A DNA stretch of 64,000 nucleotides from CF-118 sp035934385 (GTDB lineage Bacteria > Chloroflexota > Dormibacteria > Dormibacterales > Dormibacteraceae). The position numbers were made by a program, and so were the translations under genes. Location of the stretch: contig DASYXY010000082.1 in NCBI GenBank assembly GCA_035934385.1, positions 1 to 64,000 on the forward strand, in the 5' to 3' direction. Below are positions 24,585-31,541 of this stretch, piece by piece. The notes under the pieces are model-generated. The model worked only from the letters and a program-made list of their open reading frames with translations, searched no databases and was not told where the DNA came from. Positions within the stretch are counted from its first letter, which is position 1. Each line of letters opens with the position of its first letter.

Positions 24585-24989
24585 ATGCGGCGCGACTCAA
24601 CTGCGGCCCTTGGCGGCGTGGTTCATCTCGAGCTGTACGTTGTCCCGAAGAGCCGAAGAGCAGAGTTTCGTCGCCGAGCCCGCAAACCGATTGCTTACGC
24701 CAGGGAGATAACGCGAGCTGGTGGCGGGAGTGGTCCCCATTTCTACCGCGTGGACGAGCAGCCAGCGGTTGGCGGGATTGAAAGACTCGCCAACCTGTTC
24801 AAGGTGAACCGAACGGAGGATCTTTGGGTCGAGCTGACCTTCTACTCGAATAGGAGGAGAAGGAGCGCGACTGTGAGGAAGATCAGGAAAACCGAAGGAA
24901 TCGCTGTTTCGCTCGAAGCCCTGGAGAGTCTCAACTCGAAACGGCCGGGAGCCTGGGCGATTGCCAACGCCTCACGCCAGCCCGTTTAG
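24585..24989 (+). CDS. DUF1428-like small protein (cassette 8)
   Basis: A 134-residue protein starting 18 bases after R7. HLELYVVPKSRRAEFRRRAR, DLWVELTFYSNRRRRSATV and the final helix are like the ferredoxin-like DUF1428 fold (YVVPVPK...AYR...; F-W-x-YKSR-HRD). The match is partial and the protein is unusually rich in Arg, so the assignment is tentative. No signal peptide. Its closeness to the repeat suggests the message starts within or near the repeat. Confidence 0.55.
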   Translation: MRRDSTAALGGVVHLELYVVPKSRRAEFRRRARKPIAYAREITRAGGGSGPHFYRVDEQPAVGGIERLANLFKVNRTEDLWVELTFYSNRRRRSATVRKIRKTEGIAVSLEALESLNSKRPGAWAIANASRQPV

Positions 24990-25100
24990 CAGCTAAAAGG
25001 CCGACTCACCTCCGCGGACGCGTAGAGATCCGTCAGGCACTCCCGGCGCCCCCCGCTACTGAGAAAAAACCGCTCTCCCACTACGTGCATAGCCAGACTC

Positions 25101-25250
25101 ATGCAGGGAGTGGCCATTCAGACGGACATCGACGTCGGGCCCATCCGCCAGCGATCCTTCACCGACCTGCTGGCCCCGTTGGTAGATCCTGCGTTCCGAC
25201 TGGCTTGCGCGATGCTCCACGACCCGCAGTCGGCTGAAGACGCTGTCCAG
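25101..25250 (+). pseudogene. ECF sigma factor N-terminal fragment, cut at the repeat remnant (cassette 8)
   Basis: The first 50 codons read as the start of an ECF sigma region 2 (LLAPLVDPAFRLACAMLHDP, QSAEDAVQ). Homology stops exactly where a 13-base copy of the tRNA-Ile 3' end begins; after it the frame continues into unrelated residues and ends at 25328. Region 4 is absent. This looks like a gene split by recombination at the site, and supports the remnant being a real junction. Confidence 0.65.
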
Positions 25251-25262
25251 CGGCCCACCACC
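25250..25262 (+). repeat. Array repeat R8, 13-bp remnant of the tRNA-Ile end
   Basis: GCGGCCCACCACC, identical to the end of the other repeats plus the CC that usually follows. Too short to be certain alone; the abrupt end of sigma homology at the same point is the supporting evidence. Confidence 0.5.
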
Positions 25263-25263
25263 A

Positions 25264-25803
25264 GTGCCGTTTGCCTTGGGCTATTGTCAGCTCGCGAACG
25301 GCAAGCAGGATCGGCTATTGGGCGTTAACCTGCGGGGCAAAATCGTGGCTGGGCGATTCCGGGCATTGAGCCCAATCGTCGTAGTTATCCTCGTCGAGCT
25401 TTTGCCTGGCTGTTTACTGCCTGGCCACGTTCCCGCCGAGAAATCATCGTCGCGCGCGATCTGCAACCACGGCACATACCGCCACATCCCTGGCGATTTC
25501 CCCGAGTACGGCCCCCCGCAAACCCTGTATGTCGGCACAACGCCTGATGGTATCGGCTCGGTGTATCGCGTCGAGGCGCCCGCACCATCGGTTACGGAGT
25601 TCTATGTCAACGGCGGTGGGCAGCTCAACTACGTCTTTCAACTTCAGGGGGACTTGATTGATCCCGCGCGTCTGCTGTGGCGCGAAGACAGCGATGCCAA
25701 CTGCCGCGGAACACTCACGGTCAAGACCGACCCTGCTAACTCAGCCTTCACCCTGTACGCAGCAGAGCCCTCAGATGCCGCCTTTGCCATGAAAGGGGGA
25801 TGA
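25264..25803 (+). CDS. Exported protein of unknown function
   Basis: The frame opens with GTG two bases after the last repeat remnant; a TTG at 25366 giving LSPIVVVILVELLPGCLLPG (a signal-like or lipoprotein-like hydrophobic stretch) is a better start for an exported protein. The mature part contains paired Cys (AICNHG, DANCRG) that could form a disulfide, and beta-rich segments (YVNGGGQLNYVFQLQGDLID). No family recognised. It lies at the right edge of the array and may be the last cassette gene or chromosomal. Confidence 0.5.
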   Translation: MPFALGYCQLANGKQDRLLGVNLRGKIVAGRFRALSPIVVVILVELLPGCLLPGHVPAEKSSSRAICNHGTYRHIPGDFPEYGPPQTLYVGTTPDGIGSVYRVEAPAPSVTEFYVNGGGQLNYVFQLQGDLIDPARLLWREDSDANCRGTLTVKTDPANSAFTLYAAEPSDAAFAMKGG

Positions 25804-25891
25804 GGTGATGCGCCGCGAACCTGAATCATCGTTCTCTGTGAGTCAGCACAATCCGACTCCGTCGGGCGGGCCTTAACCTACACTCGCGCTG

Positions 25892-26476
25892 ATGTTTCGA
25901 CTAGGCAATGATCGACAACTCGACCCGGCGATCGAGGCCTTCTTTGCCCAGCGCGGCATGACCCATGTGTCGCGACAGATTCCCGTATCAGGGGCGTGGT
26001 CGATGCTGGGTGGAATTTCCCTCGACGGCTATGCCTCGGCCGACGGTCTGTGGTTCGCGATGTTCATTCCATCACCGGGCCCGAACCACCAGATTTCTAT
26101 CTCCTGGCAGCTGATGCGCGCTGTTCCAGGGGTGAATCTCCCGAGGGTCGCTGTAAGCCGGAAAGGGGCTGGTGGCGTCGTTGTGATGGAAGGGCAAGCG
26201 CTGACCCTGGAATCGATCGACTTCGACGCCCGATTCGCCGTTACGGCGGTCGACCGGCGCGCCGCTGTGATGTTGATCGACCAGGGCATGATGGCGTGGC
26301 TCCTTGAGTGTGACCGCGTGAACTTCGTCTTTCAGGTGAACACACTGGCCGCCTTCGTGCCGCCGGGCGGTGCGGCGAGCGATGGGCTGGCGCAGCTTGA
26401 GATGTTGTTCCGCTTCTGCGAAGGCTTCGTCGCCAGGATTCCTGAGATAGTGGCGACCGAATTCAGCGGGCAATAG
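25892..26476 (+). CDS. Uncharacterised soluble protein, DUF3137-like core
   Basis: A 194-residue protein without signal peptide. The middle has ESIDFDARFAVTAVDRRAAVMLIDQGMM, a pattern resembling the DUF3137-type 'F-x-v-x2-D-x-xxA-xxLL' core. The N-terminal half (ISLDGYASADGLWFAMFIPS) is beta-rich. No catalytic residues recognised; the likeness is weak, and the protein is best called hypothetical. Upstream 25804-25891 carries no recognisable signal. Confidence 0.55.
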   Translation: MFRLGNDRQLDPAIEAFFAQRGMTHVSRQIPVSGAWSMLGGISLDGYASADGLWFAMFIPSPGPNHQISISWQLMRAVPGVNLPRVAVSRKGAGGVVVMEGQALTLESIDFDARFAVTAVDRRAAVMLIDQGMMAWLLECDRVNFVFQVNTLAAFVPPGGAASDGLAQLEMLFRFCEGFVARIPEIVATEFSGQ

Positions 26477-26524
26477 GGACGATACTGGACCGCACTCCAG
26501 GCGCTGGACCCTAGTATTCGCGCC

Positions 26525-27352
26525 GTGGCGAGCGCGCCCCCCGCCGGCCCCGGGCCGCTGTCTCCTGACGGCAGGTGGCGATGGGAAGGCGCGAGGTGGG
26601 TGCCCGCGGCGGCGCCGGCTCCGGGGCGGCCGCGAAGGCGGGCGCTAGTGGGGGTACTCGCCGGGTGCGCGGTTGTTCTCGTACTTGGTGGCGCCGGAGC
26701 CGGGTTTGGGATCTACTCGCTCATCCAGGGAGTCAAGAACTACAGCACCACCTGCCTGCCCTCTGACTTTCCGAGGTACCCGGGCTCTACGGTTGCCGAC
26801 GAGATCTTCGGCGTGTACGACGTGTACCCCGGATTCACGTGCCACATGGTCCTCGAGTCCAACGACGACACTGCAACGGTGACCACCTTCTACACGAGCA
26901 AACTGAATACTGGGTCATGGCAGGTCACCTTGACTGGCGACCCAGCAGGCACGATCGTGTTCCAGCCGGCGAGGAATGCATCTCCGTTCGGTACGGTCCA
27001 GGTGGCATCGGCATCGACGCACACCGAGATCACTATTGACACCTACACATCGACCTGCTTGCTCACGGGCTTCCCGCATTACCCCGGGGCCAAGTTCGCT
27101 GGACAGAGCTTTGATGTGACCGGTGGCGATACCGGACGCAGTTGCCATGTCGCCTTCCTGACCACTGACAGCATCAATGCTGTGATGTCGTTCTATAAGG
27201 CCAACCTGAACGCTGGAGACTACCGGGTCTGGTCGATCGCGGGCGACCAGATCGAATTCCGTCTGTTGAGGGGGTACAAACCCATCGCCGGGGGAACCGT
27301 CACGATCTCACCTGGGGACGACCGCACGAAGATCAACGTAGCCTCTACATAA
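26525..27352 (+). CDS. Membrane-anchored protein with two copies of an external domain
   Basis: A 275-residue protein with GTG start. N-terminal SPDGRWRWEGARWVPAA is a DUF2510-like short motif seen in actinobacterial-type membrane proteins. A transmembrane helix follows (about 39-63), then two tandem domains of about 85-90 residues, each starting TCLPSDFPRYPGS or TCLLTGFPHYPGA and containing a second Cys (FTCHMVLES / RSCHVAFLT), likely disulfide-linked. The external repeat is probably a ligand-binding fold. Function unknown. Confidence 0.65.
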   Translation: MASAPPAGPGPLSPDGRWRWEGARWVPAAAPAPGRPRRRALVGVLAGCAVVLVLGGAGAGFGIYSLIQGVKNYSTTCLPSDFPRYPGSTVADEIFGVYDVYPGFTCHMVLESNDDTATVTTFYTSKLNTGSWQVTLTGDPAGTIVFQPARNASPFGTVQVASASTHTEITIDTYTSTCLLTGFPHYPGAKFAGQSFDVTGGDTGRSCHVAFLTTDSINAVMSFYKANLNAGDYRVWSIAGDQIEFRLLRGYKPIAGGTVTISPGDDRTKINVAST

Positions 27353-27448
27353 ACACGACTTCGGAGGTCAGGCGTGAAGAGCACGAACGCCAAACCGGTT
27401 GCGCTTGCCCAGCGGGGCGTCCCGTTCTGCATCACCCGCCCCGACTCG

Positions 27449-27679
27449 TTACAGCGGCGACATCCGTCCGAGGAGGAATTTCGCTACGCGGGCGGCGATG
27501 AGTTTGTGTTGCCACCAGCCGATCACGGCACCGATCACGAACCCAATCACGATGCCGCGGACCTCGTGGTGAAACACGACAAAGTCCACGACCAGGCCGA
27601 CGATCAGGCCGATTACACCGCCCACGACTGCGCCGAGCGCCTGCGGATTCTTCACCGCCGCCTTGATCAGACCCGCCAT
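27449..27679 (-). CDS. Small glycine-zipper membrane protein
   Basis: A 76-residue protein with two hydrophobic helices rich in Gly and Val (LGAVVGGVIGLIVGLVVDFV and GIVIGFVIGAVIGW). The G-x3-G spacing is typical of oligomerising glycine-zipper helices. A Lys-rich C-terminal end faces the cytoplasm. It has no strong ribosome site, and the opposite strand is also open, so it is less certain than its neighbours. Bases 27680-27797 hold nothing else recognised. Confidence 0.5.
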   Translation of the reverse strand: MAGLIKAAVKNPQALGAVVGGVIGLIVGLVVDFVVFHHEVRGIVIGFVIGAVIGWWQHKLIAARVAKFLLGRMSPL

Positions 27680-27797
27680 GGTCAGGAATGGTAAACCCGG
27701 CCAAGATAGGTCGCTGCTAAATCGCTTCGCTAACGAGGATGAAAGCGACTGAGCCGGACCTAGACTCCGCTCATTTCATCGGTCTGGAGGGTTCGAA

Positions 27798-28289
27798 ATG
27801 AGATTGCATTCCACCTTAGCGATGGCAGCCTTGGCCGCGGTGCTCGCGCTTGTCCTGCTGGTCGGCTCTGGTAGGTCGGCCACGCCGGTGCGCGCGGCCG
27901 GCGGAGGGTGCCCGGCTTCGTTCTTCGTTGGCCTTTACGGGTTCACCGGTTCCGGCTTCACCAGTGGCGTGCATGGAGCATCGCTGCCCACCGCCAGCGG
28001 CGGCGAGCTGATCGTCAGCCCAGATCCCGCCCCTGCAGTTCTGACCGGGACGATCAGCGGCGGCATGACGGTGAACGACGGTAGGAGCGTCAGCCGGTGG
28101 GTCGTCAACGGCACCTACAGCATGAACGCGGGCGAGTGCCGCGGGTCGGCGACTCTGAACGCAAGCAGCGGCGCCACCCTGCACTACGACTTGGTGCTCA
28201 CGCAGTGGATCAACGGCCCTGCGCAGGAGGTCTTCTTCGTGCGGACCGACCCTCGAGATCCCGAGACGTTGACCCTGTCCAACGCATAG
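27798..28289 (+). CDS. Secreted protein of unknown function
   Basis: A 163-residue protein with a strong signal peptide (MRLHSTLAMAALAAVLALVL, cleavage near VRAAGGG) preceded by TGGAGGG. The mature domain of about 125 residues is predicted beta and contains two Cys (GGCPASFF and GECRGSATL) that may pair, with repeats of Gly/Ser/Thr. It resembles small exported beta-barrel domains but no family is named. Convergence or control is not visible. Confidence 0.6.
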   Translation: MRLHSTLAMAALAAVLALVLLVGSGRSATPVRAAGGGCPASFFVGLYGFTGSGFTSGVHGASLPTASGGELIVSPDPAPAVLTGTISGGMTVNDGRSVSRWVVNGTYSMNAGECRGSATLNASSGATLHYDLVLTQWINGPAQEVFFVRTDPRDPETLTLSNA

Positions 28290-28385
28290 CTCGTTTTTCG
28301 GCCCAGCCAGGCTTGCCGAGGTCAGTTCGAATATGCTGAACCGGCCTTTCCAGTCAGTATCTGGATGCCCAGGGGAGTGGTGATC

Positions 28386-28853
28386 ATGGACCCGTCGACC
28401 GCGTTGGTCCGCGACTACATGGCCGCTTGGCCAGGTGACTTCGATCGCTTGAGCCAGTTGCGGTCCGAGACGTTCTTGGAGGACTGGCCCCAGTCGGGCG
28501 AACGGATCCGCGGCGACGCCAACTACCGCGCCATCCATACGAACTATCCCGGCGGAATGCCGAGTCACCAGACCGAGCGGATCACCGGTGCCGAGCGCGC
28601 TTCGCCCGCGGGCGGAGCTTGGGCGCTATCGCCTTCTTTCACTCTCGTCCACTTGAGCGGTGGGGCCGAGGGCACGTACACGGTCGAGGGACTGCTGGAC
28701 TATCCCGACGGTAGGCGCTTCCACCTCGTCGCAGTGCTGACTATTGCGGATGGCAGGGTGGCTGCGCAGCGCACGTACTTCGCGGAGCCGTTTGCTGCAC
28801 CAGAGTGGCGCTCGCAGTGGGTCGAGCGCGTGGAGGGGAACGATGACGAATGA
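28386..28853 (+). CDS. SnoaL-like protein, copy 1
   Basis: A 155-residue cone-shaped alpha/beta protein of the SnoaL/NTF2-like class: LVRDYMAAWPGDFDRLSQLR at the N terminus, then RIRGDANYRAIHTNYP and a final beta strand set with AQRTYFAEPFAAPEWRSQWV. Such folds act as isomerases, cyclases or ligand-binding modules; no catalytic Asp/His pair is obvious. The GGGGAG of the leader is 10 bases before the ATG. Its end overlaps the next, related gene by 11 bases, so the two are coupled. Confidence 0.7.
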   Translation: MDPSTALVRDYMAAWPGDFDRLSQLRSETFLEDWPQSGERIRGDANYRAIHTNYPGGMPSHQTERITGAERASPAGGAWALSPSFTLVHLSGGAEGTYTVEGLLDYPDGRRFHLVAVLTIADGRVAAQRTYFAEPFAAPEWRSQWVERVEGNDDE

Positions 28854-29235
28854 GACCTTGAATCGAGACATGGTCATGCAATTGCTCAACGGGATCGATG
28901 CGGGCGACATAAGCGTTCTCGACAGGGTCTTCCATGACGATGGCGAGATGGTCTGGCCGGCCTCGAAGGAGCTCGTGCGCGGAGCTGTGAATCGACGCGG
29001 CGTTTACTCCCACATGCCAGTGCTTCCGAAAGTCGAGAAGCGTCGGGTCTTTGGCAGCGGCGATCTCTGGGTCGCAGAGGCGACCCTCAGCTACTCAGGC
29101 AAGCCATATGCGGCGGTCCTGATCTTCGAGTTCCGCGACGGGAAGATTGCGCGGGAAACCGGGTATTGGGCCGAGCCGTTCGACGCCCCGGCGTGGCGTG
29201 AGGAGTGGGTGGAACCCCTTCCTATGCCGGCCTGA
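28843..29235 (+). CDS. SnoaL-like protein, copy 2
   Basis: A 130-residue paralogue of the preceding protein, sharing the ending RETGYWAEPFDAPAWREEWV with copy 1 and the same NTF2-like order (VMQLLNGIDAGDISVLDRVF, then the RGVYSHMP helix). It may form a heterodimer with copy 1. Its 3' end overlaps the convergent methyltransferase gene by 14 bases. Confidence 0.72.
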   Translation: MTNETLNRDMVMQLLNGIDAGDISVLDRVFHDDGEMVWPASKELVRGAVNRRGVYSHMPVLPKVEKRRVFGSGDLWVAEATLSYSGKPYAAVLIFEFRDGKIARETGYWAEPFDAPAWREEWVEPLPMPA

Positions 29236-30043
29236 CTGCCGTTCTAGCCCCTGGCACGATGCCCTTGACTCCCCACGATCGCGACACGAGTCGAATGGTG
29301 CCGTCGGGGGCGATCGGCAATCGCGAGCGGATGAGATCCCGCAAACGTTGCCGGCTCAACTCGTTGAGCGACATCGCGTAAGCGGGAGCGGGTGCCTGGC
29401 CGCCCAGGAACGGGTTCCAGTAGTCGTCGAAGTCCGCAAACGTCATCTCGCAATCGAGAGGGTTGATTGCGACGCTGTTGAGCCCAGCGTCCTCGAAAAC
29501 GCCTCGCAGTGCATCCGGATTGCAGATCGTGAATCGGACACCTTCATCGAGCGGCGCGGCGCTCGGGTCAAGGTCGACGGCCGCATCCCAGAAGACTCGC
29601 ATCATGCGCATGTCCCCGGCGTAGTCCCAAACGTATGCGCCAACAATGCCCGCTCGCCTCACGACTCTGCTCATTTCGCGAACCGCTCGCGACGGATCAG
29701 GCACAAAGTTGAGGACGAGCGCAGCCACCGCCGCGTCGAACTCATGATCCTCGAACCCGAGCTCCATCGCGCTTCCCACCGCCAGGCTCACTCGCTCGTC
29801 TCGGATCCTGGCAGTCGCGTCTGAAATGAAGGTTTCCGACGGATCGATGCCGGCGATTCGCGATGGCTCGCCGGCGGCGAGTATCGCTTCCGTCAGCGCA
29901 CCGGTGCCGCAGCCGACGTCGAGCCACTCCGCGCCGGGAGCCACGCCCAGCCAGCTGATGAACACGGGTGCCAGCTGACTGCTCCAACGGCCGACGTACT
30001 GGTCGTATGAGCCGGCGCGATTGAAGACGTCGTGGCTGCTCAT
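29222..30043 (-). CDS. SAM-dependent methyltransferase
   Basis: A 273-residue class I methyltransferase: the SAM loop is EWLDVGCGTGALTEAIL, followed by SRIAGIDPSETFI (acidic loop) and FDAAVAALVLNFVPDPSRAV, all canonical, with a methyltransf_11/25-like N-terminal extension FNRAGSYDQYVGRWS. It transfers methyl from SAM to a small molecule or metabolite; the C-terminal region (about 190-273) carries substrate-specific helices. No clue to substrate from neighbours. The start lies 68 bp from the divergent VOC gene. Confidence 0.85.
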   Translation of the reverse strand: MSSHDVFNRAGSYDQYVGRWSSQLAPVFISWLGVAPGAEWLDVGCGTGALTEAILAAGEPSRIAGIDPSETFISDATARIRDERVSLAVGSAMELGFEDHEFDAAVAALVLNFVPDPSRAVREMSRVVRRAGIVGAYVWDYAGDMRMMRVFWDAAVDLDPSAAPLDEGVRFTICNPDALRGVFEDAGLNSVAINPLDCEMTFADFDDYWNPFLGGQAPAPAYAMSLNELSRQRLRDLIRSRLPIAPDGTIRLVSRSWGVKGIVPGARTAVRPA

Positions 30044-30111
30044 GGGACTGAAGTTATAACCCCCTCATACTTGGCGCTCACGGGATGACGGCCCAGAAGG
30101 GAGATTCGAAC

Positions 30112-30486
30112 ATGTGGGAAACCTCGTACGCCGAGGCGACGCTGCCGGCCAAGGATCTGACGCGAGCGAAGAGCTTCTATGTCGACCGCCTTGGCCTGAT
30201 CGTGCAGTCGGAGGACGACACCGGCGTCCACTTTGTCGTCGGGGGTTCCCGCTTCAGGCTGTTTCGCAGCAGCGGTTCGGCGGCCGGTTCGCACACCCAA
30301 CTGGCGCTGGTGGTGCCAGACATTGACGCCAACGTCGAAGCGCTCCGCGCACGTGGGGTTAGCTTCGAGGAATACGACTACCCAACGCTCAAGACCGTCG
30401 GCGGCATCGCGGACCTTGGCTATGCCCGCGCGGCGTGGCTCAAGGACTCAGAAGGCAACCTCCTGGGCATCGCGCAGGTCAAGTAG
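30112..30486 (+). CDS. VOC-superfamily (glyoxalase-like) protein
   Basis: A 124-residue vicinal-oxygen-chelate protein: ATLPAKDLTRAKSFYVDRLG, the beta segments around FRLFRSSGSAAGSHTQLALVV and AWLKDSEGNLLGIAQVK. Only one paired bab motif; it would act as a dimer. Metal ligands are partial (Glu near the end, no clear first His), so it may be a non-metallated binding protein such as a bleomycin-resistance or toxin-binding type. The ATG at 30112 has GAAGGGAGA before it; an upstream ATG (30085) is in frame. Confidence 0.8.
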   Translation: MWETSYAEATLPAKDLTRAKSFYVDRLGLIVQSEDDTGVHFVVGGSRFRLFRSSGSAAGSHTQLALVVPDIDANVEALRARGVSFEEYDYPTLKTVGGIADLGYARAAWLKDSEGNLLGIAQVK

Positions 30487-30493
30487 CGCCGGA

Positions 30494-30811
30494 CTAAAGA
30501 CCGCCGAGCAATCCGCGGAGCGCCTCGGTGTACGCGTCGAGTGCGGCTCGTCCGCGCTTGGTCAAAGCGACGTCGGTGCGCGACCAAACGCCGATCCCGG
30601 TCTTCTCGGTGGTGACGTAGCCGGCATCTTCGAGCTTTCGCAGATGGGTGATGAGATTGCCAGGCGTGAGCTCGAGCATTTCCTGCAGGCGTGTGAACGT
30701 AAGCGTGTCGCCGGCGGGCAGCGTGGCGAGCGTCGCGACGATCCGCAGCCTCACCGGCACATGGATCAGGGGGTCGAGAGGTTCAGCGACGCTGGGCGAG
30801 CGACCTTTCAC
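30494..30811 (-). CDS. Winged-helix transcriptional regulator
   Basis: A 105-residue DNA-binding protein (HTH_34/PadR-like): IHVPVRLRIVATLATLPAGD, then TFTRLQEMLELTPGNLITHL as recognition helix and EDAGYVTTEKTGIGV as wing. No effector domain. Its GTG start overlaps the stop of the upstream membrane-protein gene (GTGA), so both are co-translated, and both are expected to be under the 40-bp dyad upstream. Autoregulation is inferred from position. Confidence 0.82.
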   Translation of the reverse strand: MKGRSPSVAEPLDPLIHVPVRLRIVATLATLPAGDTLTFTRLQEMLELTPGNLITHLRKLEDAGYVTTEKTGIGVWSRTDVALTKRGRAALDAYTEALRGLLGGL

Positions 30812-31467
30812 GCGCGACGCTCTCGGGCCACTAGAGCGCCGGCGTAGACCAGCAGCACGAGGCAGCAGCCCAGGCCCGTAAGACCCCAGGCACCCGCAGG
30901 TCCGAAGAACGTGCTCAGCGAAGCGACCGCGATGAACCCGACGGCCGCGCCGAGCTGAAGCCAGCTCTGCTGCATTGCGAATGCGCCCGCCGCAGCCCCA
31001 GCAATGGCGATGAGCGGCACCGTGGGCCCGAACACCCCGTACACGATCTCGAAGTTCACGCCGAGGGAACGCAGGGCGCCCTCGACCACCCAGGCGCCGA
31101 CGGCCGCTGACCCAATGGCAATGCTTCGGGCCAGGTTCTGCCGCCTCGCTTCGGCGCTGAGGCTGACACCGGCGGTCGCGCGCGACATGACGACTGAGCC
31201 CACGATCGCTGAGATTGCGATCAGCCCATACAGCACGCCCAGGGACCAGAGGGCGGGTACCTCCGGGTGCTGACCTCGCAGCGACCACCAGGCCGCTCCG
31301 TAGCCGAACAGGAAGACACCAGCTCCAACCACGGCGACAACCGGTGACTCGATATCGAAAGCGCGGCGAGCCTGGCGCTTGGTTTGCTCAAGAAGCTTCG
31401 CCGCGTCGCGGGGGTCGAGTCCGCCGCCTTCGTCTGCTGTCGCCGTGCCCTTGTATGTGTTGTTCAT
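30808..31467 (-). CDS. Membrane protein co-expressed with the winged-helix regulator
   Basis: A 219-residue integral membrane protein with a 45-residue hydrophilic N terminus (ATADEGGGLDPRDAAKLLEQ) followed by six hydrophobic helices in three hairpins. The ATG has GGAGAG in ideal position (AAAGAGGAGAGAA). It is the first gene of the two-gene unit with the small regulator. Such pairs often hold a sensor or transporter that is the regulator's partner; no family with a known function is recognised. Confidence 0.7.
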   Translation of the reverse strand: MNNTYKGTATADEGGGLDPRDAAKLLEQTKRQARRAFDIESPVVAVVGAGVFLFGYGAAWWSLRGQHPEVPALWSLGVLYGLIAISAIVGSVVMSRATAGVSLSAEARRQNLARSIAIGSAAVGAWVVEGALRSLGVNFEIVYGVFGPTVPLIAIAGAAAGAFAMQQSWLQLGAAVGFIAVASLSTFFGPAGAWGLTGLGCCLVLLVYAGALVARERRA

Positions 31468-31480
31468 TTCTCTCCTCTTT

Positions 31481-31520
31481 ACTTTGTGTCGCAAACCTAC
31501 CATGCTTTGCACCACAAAGT
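31481..31520. promoter_or_regulatory. 40-bp operator dyad
   Basis: ACTTTGTG (31481-31488) is inverted perfectly as CACAAAGT (31513-31520), with an inner inverted pair GCAAA (31491-31495) and TTTGC (31506-31510). It lies 14 bp before the membrane-protein start, overlapping its promoter region, and is the expected binding site of the adjacent winged-helix protein. Confidence 0.7.
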
Positions 31521-31541
31521 CAAGCGTGGAGCGAGCGGGTT

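Larger units (their letters stand above)
17137..25262. mobile_element. tRNA-Ile-derived repeat/cassette array
   Basis: Starting at tRNA-Ile, six roughly 108-bp repeats, one shorter copy and one 13-bp remnant all end in the tRNA-Ile 3' sequence. They delimit eight cassettes of about 0.37 to 2.5 kb. Cassette genes are short, mostly one or two per unit, in both orientations, and their DNA is visibly less GC-rich (about 52-60% in sampled lines) than the flanks. One gene-plus-repeat unit occurs twice. No integrase, transposase or resolvase gene is visible here. The layout resembles an integron cassette array or stacked integrations at a tRNA gene; which of these is undecided. Confidence 0.7.

Noticed and set aside
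17803..25262. The repeats as a CRISPR array.
   Set aside because: Repeats are about 108 bp, spacers are 0.3-2.4 kb and contain genes, and no cas genes are present.
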